This document shows, one piece after another, positions 55,710 through 64,000 of a stretch of 64,000 bases of DNA. The notes beneath the pieces are model-generated. The model searched no databases and had not been told where the DNA came from. It saw only the letters and a program-made list of their open reading frames with translations. The position numbers and the translations under genes were made by a program. Each line of letters begins with the position of its first letter. Within the stretch, counting starts at the first letter, position 1. The stretch is from NCBI RefSeq assembly GCF_001586215.1, contig NZ_CP014634.1, positions 1,798,001 to 1,862,000 of the forward strand, written 5' to 3'. The DNA comes from Corynebacterium simulans. Lineage in GTDB: Bacteria > Actinomycetota > Actinomycetes > Mycobacteriales > Mycobacteriaceae.

Positions 55710-55733
55710 ACCCCGCACTTAAAAGTGCGGGGT
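55710..55733 (-). terminator. lpqE terminator
   Basis: A perfect 11-base stem (ACCCCGCACTT/AAGTGCGGGGT) around two bases, followed on the minus strand by TTCTCGTT. It lies between lpqE and radA, both leftward. Confidence 0.8.
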
Positions 55734-55770
55734 CGAAGGGCTAATTTAAGGGCTTATTTCACCCGGAGGC

Positions 55771-56364
55771 TTAGTGGTGAGATGCCTCAGGGGATTCGGT
55801 GGTAAAGCCCTCGGTGGACTCAACGTCGCGGTTGTACTCACCGGACTTCAGCGGGGAAGCGGCAACAGCTGCGTCCACCTCGATGGTGCCGTTGTTGAAG
55901 GTGAAGGTAACCGGGCGGGAGCCGGCGTAGCCAAAGTCCTCATTCTCGAGGGAGGTCTCGACGTACTGAACGTTCTTGTTCTTCTTGTCCTTCTTCAGCT
56001 CTTCCAGGTTCTTGGCGGAATCAGCGATGATGGACTGGTCACGGGCCATCGGCTTCGTGGAGCCCAACTCTACGTCCTGGCCATCGACGGAAACGGACTC
56101 CAGGGTGACGTCAGAAACGTCGTAGCCCTGGTTGACGGCAACGAACTTCAGGGAAGTCTCACCGGAATCCGGCTCAACCTGGATAGTGACGTCGCGGACT
56201 GCGACAGCGCCGTCCTCGGTAGCAGCGGAGGAACCATCGACAGCCGCAACCTTCTGGGAAGTTTGAGTGATGTGGCCTGCCGAGCAGGAAGCCAGAGCCA
56301 GCGCAGACAGGGCGGTTACGGAAATGATGGCACCGCGACGAGCGGCGGTCTTCAAGGGCTGCAC
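55771..56364 (-). CDS. lpqE: LpqE-like lipoprotein
   Basis: A 197-aa exported lipoprotein with signal peptide and lipobox (ALSALALASCS, acylated Cys ~27). The mature part is beta-rich (VRDVTIQVEPDSGETSLKFV, DVTLESVSVDGQDVELG) and carries an acidic, His-ending tail (ESPEASHH). The position between carD and radA matches mycobacterial lpqE (Rv3584). Its biochemical role is unknown. GTG 56364 has GGAGG 9 bases upstream. It is divergent from carD. Confidence 0.82.
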   Translation of the reverse strand: MQPLKTAARRGAIISVTALSALALASCSAGHITQTSQKVAAVDGSSAATEDGAVAVRDVTIQVEPDSGETSLKFVAVNQGYDVSDVTLESVSVDGQDVELGSTKPMARDQSIIADSAKNLEELKKDKKNKNVQYVETSLENEDFGYAGSRPVTFTFNNGTIEVDAAVAASPLKSGEYNRDVESTEGFTTESPEASHH

Positions 56365-56583
56365 TTTGAGGGTCCTCCATAGATTGCGATCACAAAGCTT
56401 ATCAACGCTTTAGCCTAGTACCTTTCCGCCCCAAGTACACAGTTTCCTCTAAACCCGTTGGGTAGGTGGCGGGGTAATACGGGGGTAGACCATGGGCGTC
56501 GACAAGCGCAAAAGCTCTACGTGCTAAACTAGTTGCCCTGTATGCGTGCCGCGCGAGGCACGAACATTAAACAAGGAGTGGGA

Positions 56584-57168
56584 ATGGAATTTAAGGTCGG
56601 AGAGGTCGTCGTCTACCCGCACCACGGTGCTGCCAGGATTACTGACATTGAGCAGCGTGAGATGGGCGGCGAGACCCTGGAGTTCCTCGTCCTCCAGATC
56701 AACCAGTCTGACCTTGTGGTTCGAGTGCCTTCGAAGAACGCCGAGACCGTCGGTGTGCGTGACGTCGTGGGCAAGGAAGGCCTCGAGCGCGTCTTCTCCG
56801 TTTTGCGTGAGCTCGACGTGGAAGAGGCCGGCAACTGGTCCCGCCGTTACAAGGCAAACCAGGAGCGCCTAGCCTCTGGTGACATCAACAAGGTCGCGGA
56901 AGTGGTTCGTGACCTGTGGCGCCGTGACCAGGATCGCGGCCTGTCTGCTGGTGAGAAGCGCATGCTTACCAAGGCTCGCCAGATTCTCGTGGGCGAGCTC
57001 GCGCTGGCTTCCCCGGTCGATGAAAAGAAGGCCGACACCATGATGGAAGAAATCGATGCCACCATCGAGCGTCACCGCGCTGCCGGCATCGTGGAGGATA
57101 AGTCCATCACCACCGATATCGACAACGACATCGATCTCGATGACCTCTCCTTCGACGACGAAGACTAA
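56584..57168 (+). CDS. carD: CarD family RNA polymerase-binding transcription factor
   Basis: A 194-aa essential initiation factor that binds the RNA polymerase beta subunit and stabilises open complexes. The N-terminal Tudor-like RID ([20 protein letters not shown]) and the helical DNA-binding part ([21 protein letters not shown]) with the conserved [10 protein letters not shown] are intact. A C-terminal acidic tail ([17 protein letters not shown]) lengthens it relative to the mycobacterial protein (162 aa). ATG 56584 has AAGGAG upstream. Its last 29 bases overlap ispD in another frame. Confidence 0.95.
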   Translation: MEFKVGEVVVYPHHGAARITDIEQREMGGETLEFLVLQINQSDLVVRVPSKNAETVGVRDVVGKEGLERVFSVLRELDVEEAGNWSRRYKANQERLASGDINKVAEVVRDLWRRDQDRGLSAGEKRMLTKARQILVGELALASPVDEKKADTMMEEIDATIERHRAAGIVEDKSITTDIDNDIDLDDLSFDDED

Positions 57169-57829
57169 GGTCTACGGCCTCATCGCGGCCGCAGGCATGG
57201 GCACCCGCTTGGGCGCCGAATTGCCGAAGGCTTATGTTGAGCTGGAAGGCCGCACTTTGCTGGAGCGTTCTGCGGCGGCCATGGGGGAGGTCTGTGACGA
57301 GCTGATCGTCACCGTCAGCCCCGAGATGGAAGAGCACGCACGCGCCCTGCTGCCCAGCGCTCACTTGGTCCACGGCGGCGGCGAGCGCGCTGACTCCGTA
57401 TGGGCTGGCCTCCAACACATCCCCGACGATGCCATCGTCCTCATTCACGACGCCGCCCGCGCGCTAACCCCGCCCGAGATGATCGCGCGCGTTGCCGAGG
57501 CCGTGCGCAGCGTCCCCGCGGTCGTCCCGGTGGTGCCGGTCGCGGACACCATCAAGGTCGTCGACGAGCACCGCGTCGTATCCACCCCGGACCGTTCAAA
57601 GCTGCGCGCGGTCCAAACCCCGCAGGGCTTCCGCGTGGCTAAGCTGCGCGAAGCGAACGAAGCCTATTTCTCAGGCCAGCAAGATTTCGTGGCCACTGAC
57701 GATGCCAGCTTGATGGAATGGTTTGGCGTCCCCGTCACGACCGTCGAGGGCGACCCACTAGCTTTCAAAATCACCACGCCCATCGATCTCACGCTGGCCA
57801 CGGCGATTTTAAACAAGGAGCTCTCATGA
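57140..57829 (+). CDS. ispD: 2-C-methyl-D-erythritol 4-phosphate cytidylyltransferase
   Basis: A 229-aa enzyme of the non-mevalonate isoprenoid pathway that makes CDP-ME from MEP and CTP. The nucleotide-binding start [20 protein letters not shown], the HDAARAL motif and TPQGFR with ATDDASLME are conserved. ATG 57140 lies inside carD (29-base overlap); the first eight residues (MTSPSTTK) precede the conserved fold. The stop overlaps ispF by four bases. Confidence 0.95.
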   Translation: MTSPSTTKTKVYGLIAAAGMGTRLGAELPKAYVELEGRTLLERSAAAMGEVCDELIVTVSPEMEEHARALLPSAHLVHGGGERADSVWAGLQHIPDDAIVLIHDAARALTPPEMIARVAEAVRSVPAVVPVVPVADTIKVVDEHRVVSTPDRSKLRAVQTPQGFRVAKLREANEAYFSGQQDFVATDDASLMEWFGVPVTTVEGDPLAFKITTPIDLTLATAILNKELS

Positions 57830-58308
57830 CCCAGCCCATCATCCCGCGCGTAGGCATTGCCACCGACGCCCACCAGATTGAGGAAGGCAAGCCCTGCTGG
57901 ATTGCTGGGCTGCTTTTCGACGACGCCGATGGCTGCGAGGGCCACTCCGACGGCGACGTGGTCAGCCACGCGCTTGTCGACGCCCTCTTGTCCGCCGCCA
58001 ACCTCGGTGACTTGGGCTCGTTCGTGGGTGTGGGGCGCAAAGAATACGACAACGTTTCGGGCGAGCGCCTGCTGCGCGAGTGCCGTGAACTGCTTGAAGA
58101 AAATGGCTTCGTGATTGGTAACGCCGCAGCTCAGCTGGTGGGACAAACCCCGAAGATGGGCCCGCGCCGCGAAGAGGCCGAGCACGTGCTCAGTGAGATT
58201 TTAGGCGCTCCCGTTTCCGTCTCCGCTACCACCACCGACCACCTGGGCTTCACCGGCCGCTCCGAAGGCCGCGCCGCGGTGGCGACGGCGGTGGTCTGGA
58301 AGCAGTAA
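57826..58308 (+). CDS. ispF: 2-C-methyl-D-erythritol 2,4-cyclodiphosphate synthase
   Basis: A 160-aa zinc-dependent trimeric enzyme forming MEcPP. The metal site VGIATDAHQ, the [24 protein letters not shown] signature and the C-terminal [11 protein letters not shown] are present. ATG 57826 overlaps the ispD stop (ATGA) and has AAGGAG upstream. carD-ispD-ispF-cysS-rlmB is the standard actinobacterial order. Confidence 0.96.
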   Translation: MTQPIIPRVGIATDAHQIEEGKPCWIAGLLFDDADGCEGHSDGDVVSHALVDALLSAANLGDLGSFVGVGRKEYDNVSGERLLRECRELLEENGFVIGNAAAQLVGQTPKMGPRREEAEHVLSEILGAPVSVSATTTDHLGFTGRSEGRAAVATAVVWKQ

Positions 58309-58383
58309 TTCCCGGGAAAGGCGCGCGCGGAAGGCGTATCGCTGTGTCTTAAAGCAACCGCAAACAGCCAAGAGCCCATAGCC

Positions 58384-58389
58384 TAGAAT
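58384..58389 (+). promoter_or_regulatory. -10 hexamer (TAGAAT), leaderless cysS start
   Basis: TAGAAT is followed by 7 bases and the GTG at 58397; it overlaps the alternative ATG at 58388, which it argues against. Confidence 0.55.
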
Positions 58390-58396
58390 GGTCAGG

Positions 58397-59821
58397 GTGA
58401 GTAACCTACGCATTTATGACACCGCCACCCGTAGCCAACGCGATTTCGTGCCCGTTAAAGAGGGCCACGCCTCGATTTACTTGTGTGGTGCCACCCCGCA
58501 GGCACAGCCGCACATCGGCCACCTGCGCTCCGGCGTAGCCTTTGACATTCTGCGCCGCTGGCTCATGGCGCAGGGCCTGGACGTCGCCTTCGTGCGCAAC
58601 GTCACCGACATCGATGACAAGATTCTCACTAAGGCCGCTGATAATGGCCGCCCCTGGTGGGAGTGGGTTTCCACCTACGAGCGCGAGTTCACCAAGGCCT
58701 ACAACACCCTGGGCGTCCTGCCGCCATCGGTAGAGCCGCGCGCCACGGGATTCGTTACCCAAATGGTGGACTACATGCAGCGGCTTATCGACGCCGGCTT
58801 TGCCTACGCGGTATCTGACGATACCGCGGGGGCAGACGGAGCCGGTTCCGTCTACTTCGACGTCCAAGCCTGGGTCGCGGCCGAAAATTCTGATTACGGC
58901 TCCCTGTCCGGCAACCGCGTCGAGGAGATGGAGCAGGGCGAAGACCCAGAGGCTCTCAAGCGTGGAAAGCGCGGGCCGCAGGACTTCGCGCTGTGGAAGG
59001 CCGCCAAACCCGGCGAGCCTTCTTGGCCTACCCCGTGGGGCCGTGGACGCCCCGGCTGGCATTTGGAGTGCTCGGCTATGTCCACCTACTACTTGGGCGG
59101 CGAATTCGACATTCACTGCGGTGGCCTCGACCTGCAGTTCCCGCACCACGAGAACGAGGTCGCGCAGTCCCATGCCGCCGGCGATAAGTTTGCCAATTAC
59201 TGGATGCATAACCACTGGGTGACCATGTCCGGCGAGAAGATGTCCAAGTCCTTGGGCAACGTCTTGTCGGTTCCCAACATGCTGGAGCTTGTCCGCCCGG
59301 TTGAGCTGCGCTACTATCTGGGCTCCGCGCACTACCGCTCCGTGCTGGAATACTCTGAGGCGGCCCTCACCGAGGCCGCTGCCGGCTACCGCCGTATCGA
59401 GGACTTCGTGAACAAGTTCGACGATCTAGCGCTGGGCGAGTGGACCTCGGCCTTCGAGGACGCCATGAACGATGACATCGCCGTTCCGCGCGCTCTGGCC
59501 GAGATTCACACCAACGTGCGCGCAGGCAACAAGGCCCTGGGCGCTGGCGATGAAGCTCAGGCACGGCAAATCGCCGAATCGGTCCGCGCCATGGCCGCAG
59601 TGCTGGGCTTTGATCCTTTGGCTGAACAGTGGAAAGATGGGGCGTCGACAAGCACTGCGGATACAGCGCTGGACGCACTCGTCCAAGCAGAACTGGAGCG
59701 CCGCACCCAAGCCCGCGCGGAGAAGGACTGGGCCACTGCGGACGCCGTCCGCGACCGCCTCGCCGCAGCTGGCATCACCATCACTGACACTGCCGACGGC
59801 CCCACCTGGTCGCTGGCCTAA
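58397..59821 (+). CDS. cysS: Cysteinyl-tRNA synthetase
   Basis: A 474-aa class I synthetase. The zinc cysteine in YLCGATPQ is followed by the PHIGHLRSG (HIGH) motif; the remaining zinc ligands lie in WHLECSAM and PHHENE; the KMSKSLGN loop is intact. GTG 58397 (MSNLRIYD) is chosen because TAGAAT at 58384-58389 sits 7 bases upstream; ATG 58388 lies inside that hexamer. rlmB follows 9 bases after the stop. Confidence 0.96.
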   Translation: MSNLRIYDTATRSQRDFVPVKEGHASIYLCGATPQAQPHIGHLRSGVAFDILRRWLMAQGLDVAFVRNVTDIDDKILTKAADNGRPWWEWVSTYEREFTKAYNTLGVLPPSVEPRATGFVTQMVDYMQRLIDAGFAYAVSDDTAGADGAGSVYFDVQAWVAAENSDYGSLSGNRVEEMEQGEDPEALKRGKRGPQDFALWKAAKPGEPSWPTPWGRGRPGWHLECSAMSTYYLGGEFDIHCGGLDLQFPHHENEVAQSHAAGDKFANYWMHNHWVTMSGEKMSKSLGNVLSVPNMLELVRPVELRYYLGSAHYRSVLEYSEAALTEAAAGYRRIEDFVNKFDDLALGEWTSAFEDAMNDDIAVPRALAEIHTNVRAGNKALGAGDEAQARQIAESVRAMAAVLGFDPLAEQWKDGASTSTADTALDALVQAELERRTQARAEKDWATADAVRDRLAAAGITITDTADGPTWSLA

Positions 59822-59830
59822 GGAGAATTC

Positions 59831-60778
59831 ATGGCACGTACGCACGGCCGCGGCGGCGCGGGCATCCGCAAGACAAACAAGAAAGGCGCCACTAAGGGCA
59901 GTGGCGGCCAGGTAAAGAAGGGCCTTGAGGGCAAGGGCCCAACGCCTAAGGCAGAGGATCGCGTCTACCACGCGAAGCACAAGGCCAAGCTGGAGCGCGA
60001 GCGCCGTAACTCGGGCCGCCACCAGAAGGAGACGGCGGAGATGGTCGTCGGCCGTAACCCGGTTGTCGAGTGCCTGCACGCAAAGGTGCCTGCTACCTCG
60101 CTGTACGTCGTGCAGGGCACCCGCAACGATGCGCGCCTGTCGGAGGCCGTGGCCATTGCGAATTCCCGCAACATTCCTATCCTTGAGATTCAGCGTCACG
60201 AGATGGATCGCATGACCGGCAACGGTATGCACCAGGGCATTGGCCTGCAGATTCCGCCTTATAAGTACGCCGATTTCCATGACCTGATGGACCGCGCGAA
60301 GGACGCTGGCGAGCCTGGCATGTTTGTCATTCTGGATAACATCACCGACCCGCGTAACTTGGGCGCGGTTATCCGCTCCGTTGCGGCGTTCGGCGGCCAC
60401 GGCGTCATCATTCCGGAGCGCCGTTCGGCTTCGGTTACGGCGGTGGCTTGGCGTACCTCTGCTGGTACCGCAGCTCGCCTGCCCGTCGCGCGCGTGACTA
60501 ACGTGACCCGCACCGTGCAGGAATTCCAGAAAGCCGGTTACCAGGTCGTTGGCCTGGACGCCGGCGGCGAGCACACGCTCGACACCTATGCGGGTGGCAA
60601 GGATCCCGTGGTCATCGTCATCGGCTCTGAGGGAAAGGGCATCTCCCGCTTGGTCCGCGAGAACTGCGATGTCATCATGTCCATCCCGATGACCGCCTGG
60701 GTTGAGTCCTTAAACGCATCCGTTGCTGCGGGTGCAGTGCTTTCGGAGTTTGCTCGGCAGCGTCGCGCTGCGAAGTAA
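59831..60778 (+). CDS. rlmB: 23S rRNA (guanosine-2'-O-)-methyltransferase RlmB (TrmH family)
   Basis: A 315-aa SPOUT methyltransferase acting on 23S rRNA. A basic N-terminal extension (~65 residues, [20 protein letters not shown]) precedes the substrate-binding domain ([20 protein letters not shown]) and the knot motifs [27 protein letters not shown] and [24 protein letters not shown] lies 6 bases before ATG 59831. It ends the carD-isp-cysS run and is followed by a terminator. Confidence 0.95.
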   Translation: MARTHGRGGAGIRKTNKKGATKGSGGQVKKGLEGKGPTPKAEDRVYHAKHKAKLERERRNSGRHQKETAEMVVGRNPVVECLHAKVPATSLYVVQGTRNDARLSEAVAIANSRNIPILEIQRHEMDRMTGNGMHQGIGLQIPPYKYADFHDLMDRAKDAGEPGMFVILDNITDPRNLGAVIRSVAAFGGHGVIIPERRSASVTAVAWRTSAGTAARLPVARVTNVTRTVQEFQKAGYQVVGLDAGGEHTLDTYAGGKDPVVIVIGSEGKGISRLVRENCDVIMSIPMTAWVESLNASVAAGAVLSEFARQRRAAK

Positions 60779-60790
60779 CACGTAAATTGG

Positions 60791-60818
60791 AAGGCGTCGC
60801 GTTGTGCGGCGCCTTTTT
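60791..60818 (+). terminator. rlmB terminator
   Basis: AAGGCGTCGC pairs with GCGGCGCCTT around GTTGT, followed by TTTGC. Confidence 0.8.
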
Positions 60819-61207
60819 GCTGTTTTACTCGGCCTGGTTTTAGCTTTTGGGCAGGGCTAAGTAGCAAAATGTGTGTCCGCTACGGCGTGTCGTGGGTACG
60901 TATCTCCAGGTATAAAGCCTCCTAGGGGCTACGTGGCTTCCATCATTGTGAGCACAAGGTGTGCGCCTCGGACATCGCACATACCAGTTTGTGTGCGCCT
61001 CGTTTGAGGCGTCGTAGAGGGCCGGTATGAAGCCTTTAAGCGTTCTACCTGCAATGCGCTGCAGGTAGCTAATCTAAACCGTTGCATTCCGCTCTGATGA
61101 ACCCCCGCGACAATGAAGTTGTATTCACGGCTTCTAAGAGTCGGATGCTGTGGACTACCACAGACTCACATCGAAAGCGGTATTTCGCTATCTAACCTGG
61201 CTTATTT
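60819..61207. other. Structured intergenic gap with direct repeats
   Basis: This gap has no coding frame I can support. It contains two copies of GTGTGCGCCTCG (60959-60970 and 60991-61002), two of GGTATAAAGCCT/GGTATGAAGCCT (60909-60920 and 61023-61034), a stem CGCCTC-GTTT-GAGGCG (60996-61011), and a perfect 9-bp inverted repeat CTACCTGCA/TGCAGGTAG (61045-61068). It could encode a small RNA or be decayed mobile DNA. Confidence 0.5.
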
Positions 61208-61230
61208 TGAAGCGTCCTGGGTTTAGTTCC
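61208..61230. repeat. IS3-type terminal inverted repeat, transposase 3' side
   Basis: A 23-base end beginning TGAAGCGTCCTGGG lies just beyond the transposase stop. It matches the inverse of 62910-62932 at 22 of 23 positions. No target-site duplication is visible at the outer borders. Confidence 0.75.
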
Positions 61231-61240
61231 GCTTCTTTTA

Positions 61241-61640
61241 CTACCCCGTACTGACGGGCTGGGTGAGATAGTACTCGATTTCTACCTCCTGCGGGGTGGC
61301 GTAGTCCAATGCTTCGTGAAGGCGCTTGGTGTTCCACCAATGCACCCACCGCAAGGTGGCCAGTTCGACTTCCCCACCGATGTCCACGGGCCGTGGGCGT
61401 GAATGAGTTCAGCTTTGTAAAGCCCGTTGACTGTCTCGGCGAGAGCGTTGTCATAAGAATCTCCGACCGTTCCGACGCTCGGCCGGATTCCGCTAGTGCG
61501 GTGGAATACTTCAGTGACATGTACTGGCTGCCTCAATCGCTATGGTGAATCAGCTGGTTTCCATGGATTCGTCCTGCAGTCGTTAACGCATGTTCCAATG
61601 CCTCCATGGGCAGCGTATCGGTACGCATCGTCGAGCGTGT
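61241..61640 (-). pseudogene. IS3 family transposase OrfB remnant
   Basis: Fragments of the C-terminal DDE integrase core read leftward: MRTDTLPMEALEHALTTAGR, HHSD then TGA where relatives have Arg, GSQYMSLKYSTALAESG, a frame change, SGIRPSVGTVGDSYDNALAE with the catalytic-region motif, and after a lost G near 61372 ATLRWVHWWNTKRLHEALDY to a TAG at 61241. OrfA and the first half of OrfB are missing. It is clearly non-functional. Confidence 0.85.
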
Positions 61641-61670
61641 AGCAACACCAACGAGCCATCTGCCGACGAC

Positions 61671-61880
61671 ATGGCTGCGGCCTTCTTCGCTAGCTCGAGC
61701 CGCGGCGCAAAGATTATTGCTCCAATCCTGGCTGTCATCGCAGTCCTTGGCGGTGCTGCCTACGACCTCATCCCCACCATCAACCGCGTCTTTAGTCTCA
61801 ACATCCCCGCAGCCACAGCTGCCAAAGATTCCGGGCCTGAACTAGTCCCCGTTCGCCCTCTGTCCCTCGTCTCACATTGA
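61671..61880 (+). CDS. Possible small membrane protein (fragment)
   Basis: From ATG 61671 the frame encodes about 69 aa: MAAAFFASSSRGAKIIAPIL, a hydrophobic helix (IIAPILAVIAVLGGAAYDLI) and an unconserved tail. I see no ribosome binding site and the 5' side abuts the transposase remnant, so it may be the tail of a disrupted gene. Weakly supported. Confidence 0.3.
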   Translation: MAAAFFASSSRGAKIIAPILAVIAVLGGAAYDLIPTINRVFSLNIPAATAAKDSGPELVPVRPLSLVSH

Positions 61881-62009
61881 GGCGGGGATTTTCTGTTACG
61901 TTGGCACATTTCGCGGCGGCCTCTATTTGTTAGAAACGTCGCTTGAATGATTCGGCTTCGCTGTGTGGCCAACAGCGATCTAGTTATGGACAAACCGTTC
62001 TGGAATGAG

Positions 62010-62015
62010 TAGTAT
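62010..62015 (+). promoter_or_regulatory. -10 hexamer (TAGTAT), leaderless tetR start
   Basis: TAGTAT is followed by 7 bases and the ATG at 62023. Confidence 0.5.
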
Positions 62016-62022
62016 GAAACTC

Positions 62023-62397
62023 ATGGGGCGGCCTCGTAAATTTAATGAAAGAGAAGTTCTTGCCGGCGCGATCACGTTATTTGGCACGAGCGGATTCACT
62101 GCAGTCTCCGTGGATGATGTGGTGAATCAGCTGGGACTTAACCGGTCCAGTTTCTACAACCTCTTCGGCTCGAAACATGGACTGTTTCGTGCAGCAGCTG
62201 AAACGGTGTGCGCTGAAGCTGAAGGCGGCCGACTGTCGGATGCTGCAAAGGACTTCGTGGTGGTGGCACTGGTTGAGGTGGCGCCAGTCAGTAAGGATTT
62301 ACGCGAGCTTATCCAGCGGGCTTATGAACTGTGCTTCACCGGCCCGGAATCGCTAGGACAGCATGTGCTGGCCCGTGCACAAGGACGCAAACACTAA
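62023..62397 (+). CDS. TetR/AcrR family regulator (short)
   Basis: A 124-aa regulator with a normal N-terminal helix-turn-helix (GRPRKFNEREVLAGAITLFG, then VDDVVNQLGLNRSSFYNLFG) but a ligand domain of only ~70 residues, shorter than the usual 190-200 aa. It may be truncated: the C-terminus (ARAQGRKH) has no typical helix 8-9. ATG 62023 is supported by TAGTAT 7 bases upstream. It is followed after 11 bases by the PH-domain gene, so it probably controls that gene and itself. Both lie inside IS3-type ends. Confidence 0.8.
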   Translation: MGRPRKFNEREVLAGAITLFGTSGFTAVSVDDVVNQLGLNRSSFYNLFGSKHGLFRAAAETVCAEAEGGRLSDAAKDFVVVALVEVAPVSKDLRELIQRAYELCFTGPESLGQHVLARAQGRKH

Positions 62398-62408
62398 GGA
62401 GAGCCATT

Positions 62409-62765
62409 ATGAACAACAAACTCACTCTGACAGATACAGAGCTCATCATCGAACCACTCGGGCTAGACAAGCTTTGGTCTCTGACCGGCAGCATCACGGT
62501 TCCGTGGGAGCATGTGCGAGGCGCTACCCATGACCCGGGCATGAAGCACGAGCCTAAAGGTCTTCGCGCGCCAGGGCTGCGCAGCGGACAGAAGCTAGCG
62601 GGCACCTTCCACACGGGTGGCGGCCGACAATTCTGGAACATCAGCGGCTATGAGAATGCCGTTGTCATCGAGCTTAAAGACGAGCATTTCGATCGGCTCA
62701 TCGTGTCCTTGAATAATCCGACTGAATGTGCAACGCGCATCAATGAAAAGGCTCAGGCTGTCTGA
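62409..62765 (+). CDS. Bacterial PH-like domain protein
   Basis: A 118-aa soluble protein with a beta-rich pattern, LTLTDTELIIEPLGLDKLWS then TVPWEHVRGATHDP, followed by GTFHTGGGRQFWNISGYENA and VIELKDEHFDRLIVSLNNP. This resembles small bacterial PH-like or SAV-type proteins that often pair with TetR regulators. AAGGAG lies 8 bases before ATG 62409. Function is unknown; ligand or protein binding is likely for the fold. Confidence 0.7.
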   Translation: MNNKLTLTDTELIIEPLGLDKLWSLTGSITVPWEHVRGATHDPGMKHEPKGLRAPGLRSGQKLAGTFHTGGGRQFWNISGYENAVVIELKDEHFDRLIVSLNNPTECATRINEKAQAV

Positions 62766-62838
62766 ACCCGCCACGAATTGTCGTCCACTATTTACCATGA
62801 ATGACACGTTTAGGTTGAAAGGATCTTGGTTCCGGAGT

Positions 62839-62896
62839 TGAAGTGTTCCAAGTCTTGTCCCATCTATCCAGACGGAACAGAATCTGGGACACTTCA
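62839..62896. repeat. 58-bp imperfect palindrome, MITE-like
   Basis: Ends TGAAGTGTTCCAAGTCTTGT and its near inverse ACAGAATCTGGGACACTTCA enclose a ~14-base centre, about 23-base arms in all. The arms look like two back-to-back insertion-sequence ends (TGAAGTGTCCCA type) with the interior gone. It lies 13 bases inside the right IS3-type end. Confidence 0.65.
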
Positions 62897-62909
62897 CTTA
62901 CCTGAGGTA

Positions 62910-62932
62910 GGAACTAAGCCCAGGACGCTTCA
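62910..62932. repeat. IS3-type terminal inverted repeat, distal side
   Basis: The inverse complement of this 23-base tract begins TGAAGCGTCCTGGG and matches 61208-61230 with one mismatch. It ends one base before the stop codon of the esterase gene. Confidence 0.75.
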
Positions 62933-62933
62933 G

Positions 62934-63734
62934 CTATAAGCCGAAGAAGTCCTCCACCACTTGGGCCGCGATGAAGCTATCGGTATTCGGGCCCAAGCGC
63001 GCGTCGAGCTCGTTGCCCGAGGGGATGACGTGGCCCACGCCTTCCATGGTCCACAGTTCGACGGGGTTGTCACCTTCCCAGGAATGCAAAGACACATCAG
63101 AAAACGGGCGGGTTACCTTGGCCTTAGAGCAACCGTTCATCGTGGCGAAGCGCTGCGCAGTCCACAACGCGGAAGTAACCTCGCCGCGGGAGCTATTGGC
63201 GAGGCCAGCTTGGCCGCCTTCATAAGGCGCTAGCGGATCCGCAGTGCCGTGCATCATGAGAATTGGGGTGGGCTTATAACCATCGGGATTAGACGGCGCA
63301 TGGTTAGAGCCGCTGCCCATCGTCGATGCGAAGATGCAGGCGCCGTCGAGGAAGCCGGGGGCGTCGAAAAGCAGGCGAATTACCATCTGCCCACCGTTGG
63401 AATAACCGCATGCGTAGGTGCGCTGCGTGCCGTACTCGTGGTGGATTGTATCCACCACGTGCTGGAGGAACGCGACGTCGTCAATGCCAAGCTCACGGGC
63501 CTTGACCGGAAGCACCGCGCGGGCGTCGTTGAAGTGCCTGTCCACGCCGTCGGGGTAGACAACCACCGTGCCTGTACGGGCGGCGAGCTCATCAAAAGTG
63601 CCGTTTGTAAAGCGCCGCATCACGCTGCCATTTTGCAGCGAACCGTGGAGTAAAAGCAGCAGGTTCGGGCCGGGATTCTCCGGCGCGACGACGGTGTACT
63701 TACGCTTTCGGCCCTGAAATTCCACGATGGTCAT
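62934..63734 (-). CDS. LpqC/PHB-depolymerase-type esterase
   Basis: A 266-aa alpha/beta hydrolase of the polyhydroxybutyrate-depolymerase/LpqC group. The oxyanion segment LLLLHGSLQNG, nucleophile Ser112 in ACGYSNGGQM, the acid in MMHGTADPLAPYEGG and the histidine in GVGHVIPSG form a complete triad set. There is no signal peptide, so it probably acts in the cytosol, unlike secreted LpqC. ATG 63734 is preceded by TAAACT at 63743-63748 with 8 bases between. Its -10 overlaps the stop codon of the upstream permease gene. The true substrate is unknown. Confidence 0.87.
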   Translation of the reverse strand: MTIVEFQGRKRKYTVVAPENPGPNLLLLLHGSLQNGSVMRRFTNGTFDELAARTGTVVVYPDGVDRHFNDARAVLPVKARELGIDDVAFLQHVVDTIHHEYGTQRTYACGYSNGGQMVIRLLFDAPGFLDGACIFASTMGSGSNHAPSNPDGYKPTPILMMHGTADPLAPYEGGQAGLANSSRGEVTSALWTAQRFATMNGCSKAKVTRPFSDVSLHSWEGDNPVELWTMEGVGHVIPSGNELDARLGPNTDSFIAAQVVEDFFGL

Positions 63735-63742
63735 GGAGCAAA

Positions 63743-63748
63743 AGTTTA
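63743..63748 (-). promoter_or_regulatory. -10 hexamer (TAAACT), leaderless esterase start
   Basis: TAAACT reads leftward with 8 bases to the ATG at 63734; the TAA is also the stop of the upstream gene. Confidence 0.5.
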
Positions 63749-64000
63749 GTCGGGGTGAGCGCAGGTTTCGTCGTGCGTGCTGGTGTGGTGGCGTTCGGCA
63801 TCGCTGCGGCCCTCAAAATGGGACTTCTTAACGCGTGCTGCTGCGATGTCGTCGCGCACGGCACGGCGGTTGCGCAGCCAGCCGATGAGACGGCAAACCA
63901 GGTAAATGACAAAAGAAATCGTGGTCACGAAGACCGAGACCGGCAAGCCTGGTGCTAGCGAGAGGATAAGGCCACCCACGGCGGCGACCTCGGCGAAAAG
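63746..64000 (-). CDS. C-terminus of a probable metal-type ABC permease (partial)
   Basis: The last 84 residues of a membrane protein enter from the right edge: AEVAAVGGLILSLAPGLPVS, a helix VFVTTISFVIYLVCRLIGWL and a cytoplasmic tail ending in His-rich ERHHTSTHDETCAHPD. The Gly-Leu-x-Leu-Ser and Pro-Val-Ser pattern at the last helices resembles ABC-3 (Zn/Mn) permeases, and the His/Cys-rich tail fits metal handling. With only the C-terminus visible this is tentative. Confidence 0.55.
   Translation of the reverse strand, partial: LFAEVAAVGGLILSLAPGLPVSVFVTTISFVIYLVCRLIGWLRNRRAVRDDIAAARVKKSHFEGRSDAERHHTSTHDETCAHPD

Larger units (their letters stand above)
61208..62932. mobile_element. IS3-bracketed element carrying TetR and PH-domain genes
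   Basis: Inverted 23-bp ends at 61208-61230 and 62910-62932 enclose 1725 bases. Inside are the C-terminal part of an IS3 transposase (61241-61640), a short membrane ORF, a TetR regulator, a PH-like protein, and a 58-bp palindrome of different IS type. The transposase lacks its N-terminal half and is inactive, so the element is immobile unless complemented. One end sits one base after the esterase stop codon. Confidence 0.65.

Noticed and set aside
11291..62896. Inverted-motif elements at about 11.3, 24.3, 36.6, 50.3 and 62.9 kb appear evenly spaced
   Set aside because: Only two of the five share sequence, gaps vary by more than 1 kb, and five points in one window cannot support periodicity.

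Overview
The window looks like a mid-to-high-GC, mycolate-type Corynebacterium. The evidence is the adjacent porH-porA mini-porin genes next to a second groEL, PPK2, lysS and clpC in actinobacterial order, and many genes whose promoter -10 hexamer lies only 7-8 bases before the start codon (leaderless transcription). A secreted LipS-type lipase suggests a lipid-using host-associated species; that is inference. I see no tRNA, rRNA, CRISPR array or prophage.

Layout. 1-7.2 kb: end of an Mrp Na+/H+ antiporter operon (mrpA, partial mrpC), an M20 dipeptidase and an OPT oligopeptide transporter. 7.2-11.3 kb: groEL with two CIRCE operators, porH, porA and ppk2. 11.4-15.9 kb: a Pls/PosA-type single-module NRPS-like membrane enzyme behind a MarR regulator. 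15.9-18.7 kb: solitary hicB with a hicA stub, a rhodanese and a 668-aa orphan. 18.8-23.3 kb: response regulator, soluble histidine kinase, ABC ATPase, 10-TM permease and an S41 protease with the TASSAE motif of nisin-resistance proteins. This is the most interesting accessory module; its protease gene is frameshifted here.

23.3-36.4 kb: a broken AbiEi/DUF559 gene, ppa, then the housekeeping run dacB-tilS-hpt-ftsH-folE-folP-folB-folK and three membrane or Rossmann-type conserved genes, followed by a panC-like gene and panE. The order matches the ftsH-fol-panC-lysS-clpC region of mycobacteria. 36.7-46.1 kb: PhoX, lysS, a heavily decayed FHA-Ser/Thr kinase gene, a DHA2 drug exporter, and a pseudokinase-like membrane protein with a partner. 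46.2-60.8 kb: clpC, secreted lipase, DUF4236 microprotein, ThrE exporter, mutY, carbonic anhydrase, radA, lpqE, then carD-ispD-ispF-cysS-rlmB.

61.2-62.9 kb is bounded by 23-bp inverted IS3-type ends enclosing a transposase remnant, a small membrane ORF, and a TetR plus PH-domain gene pair. The window closes with an LpqC-like esterase and the C-terminus of a likely ABC permease.

Several intergenic gaps carry paired inverted motifs. One (TGCCAAATC, 29 bases, GATTTGGCA) occurs twice, 39 kb apart. The breaks I found are confined to accessory genes (S41 protease, kinase, DUF559, hicA, IS3); the housekeeping genes read intact.
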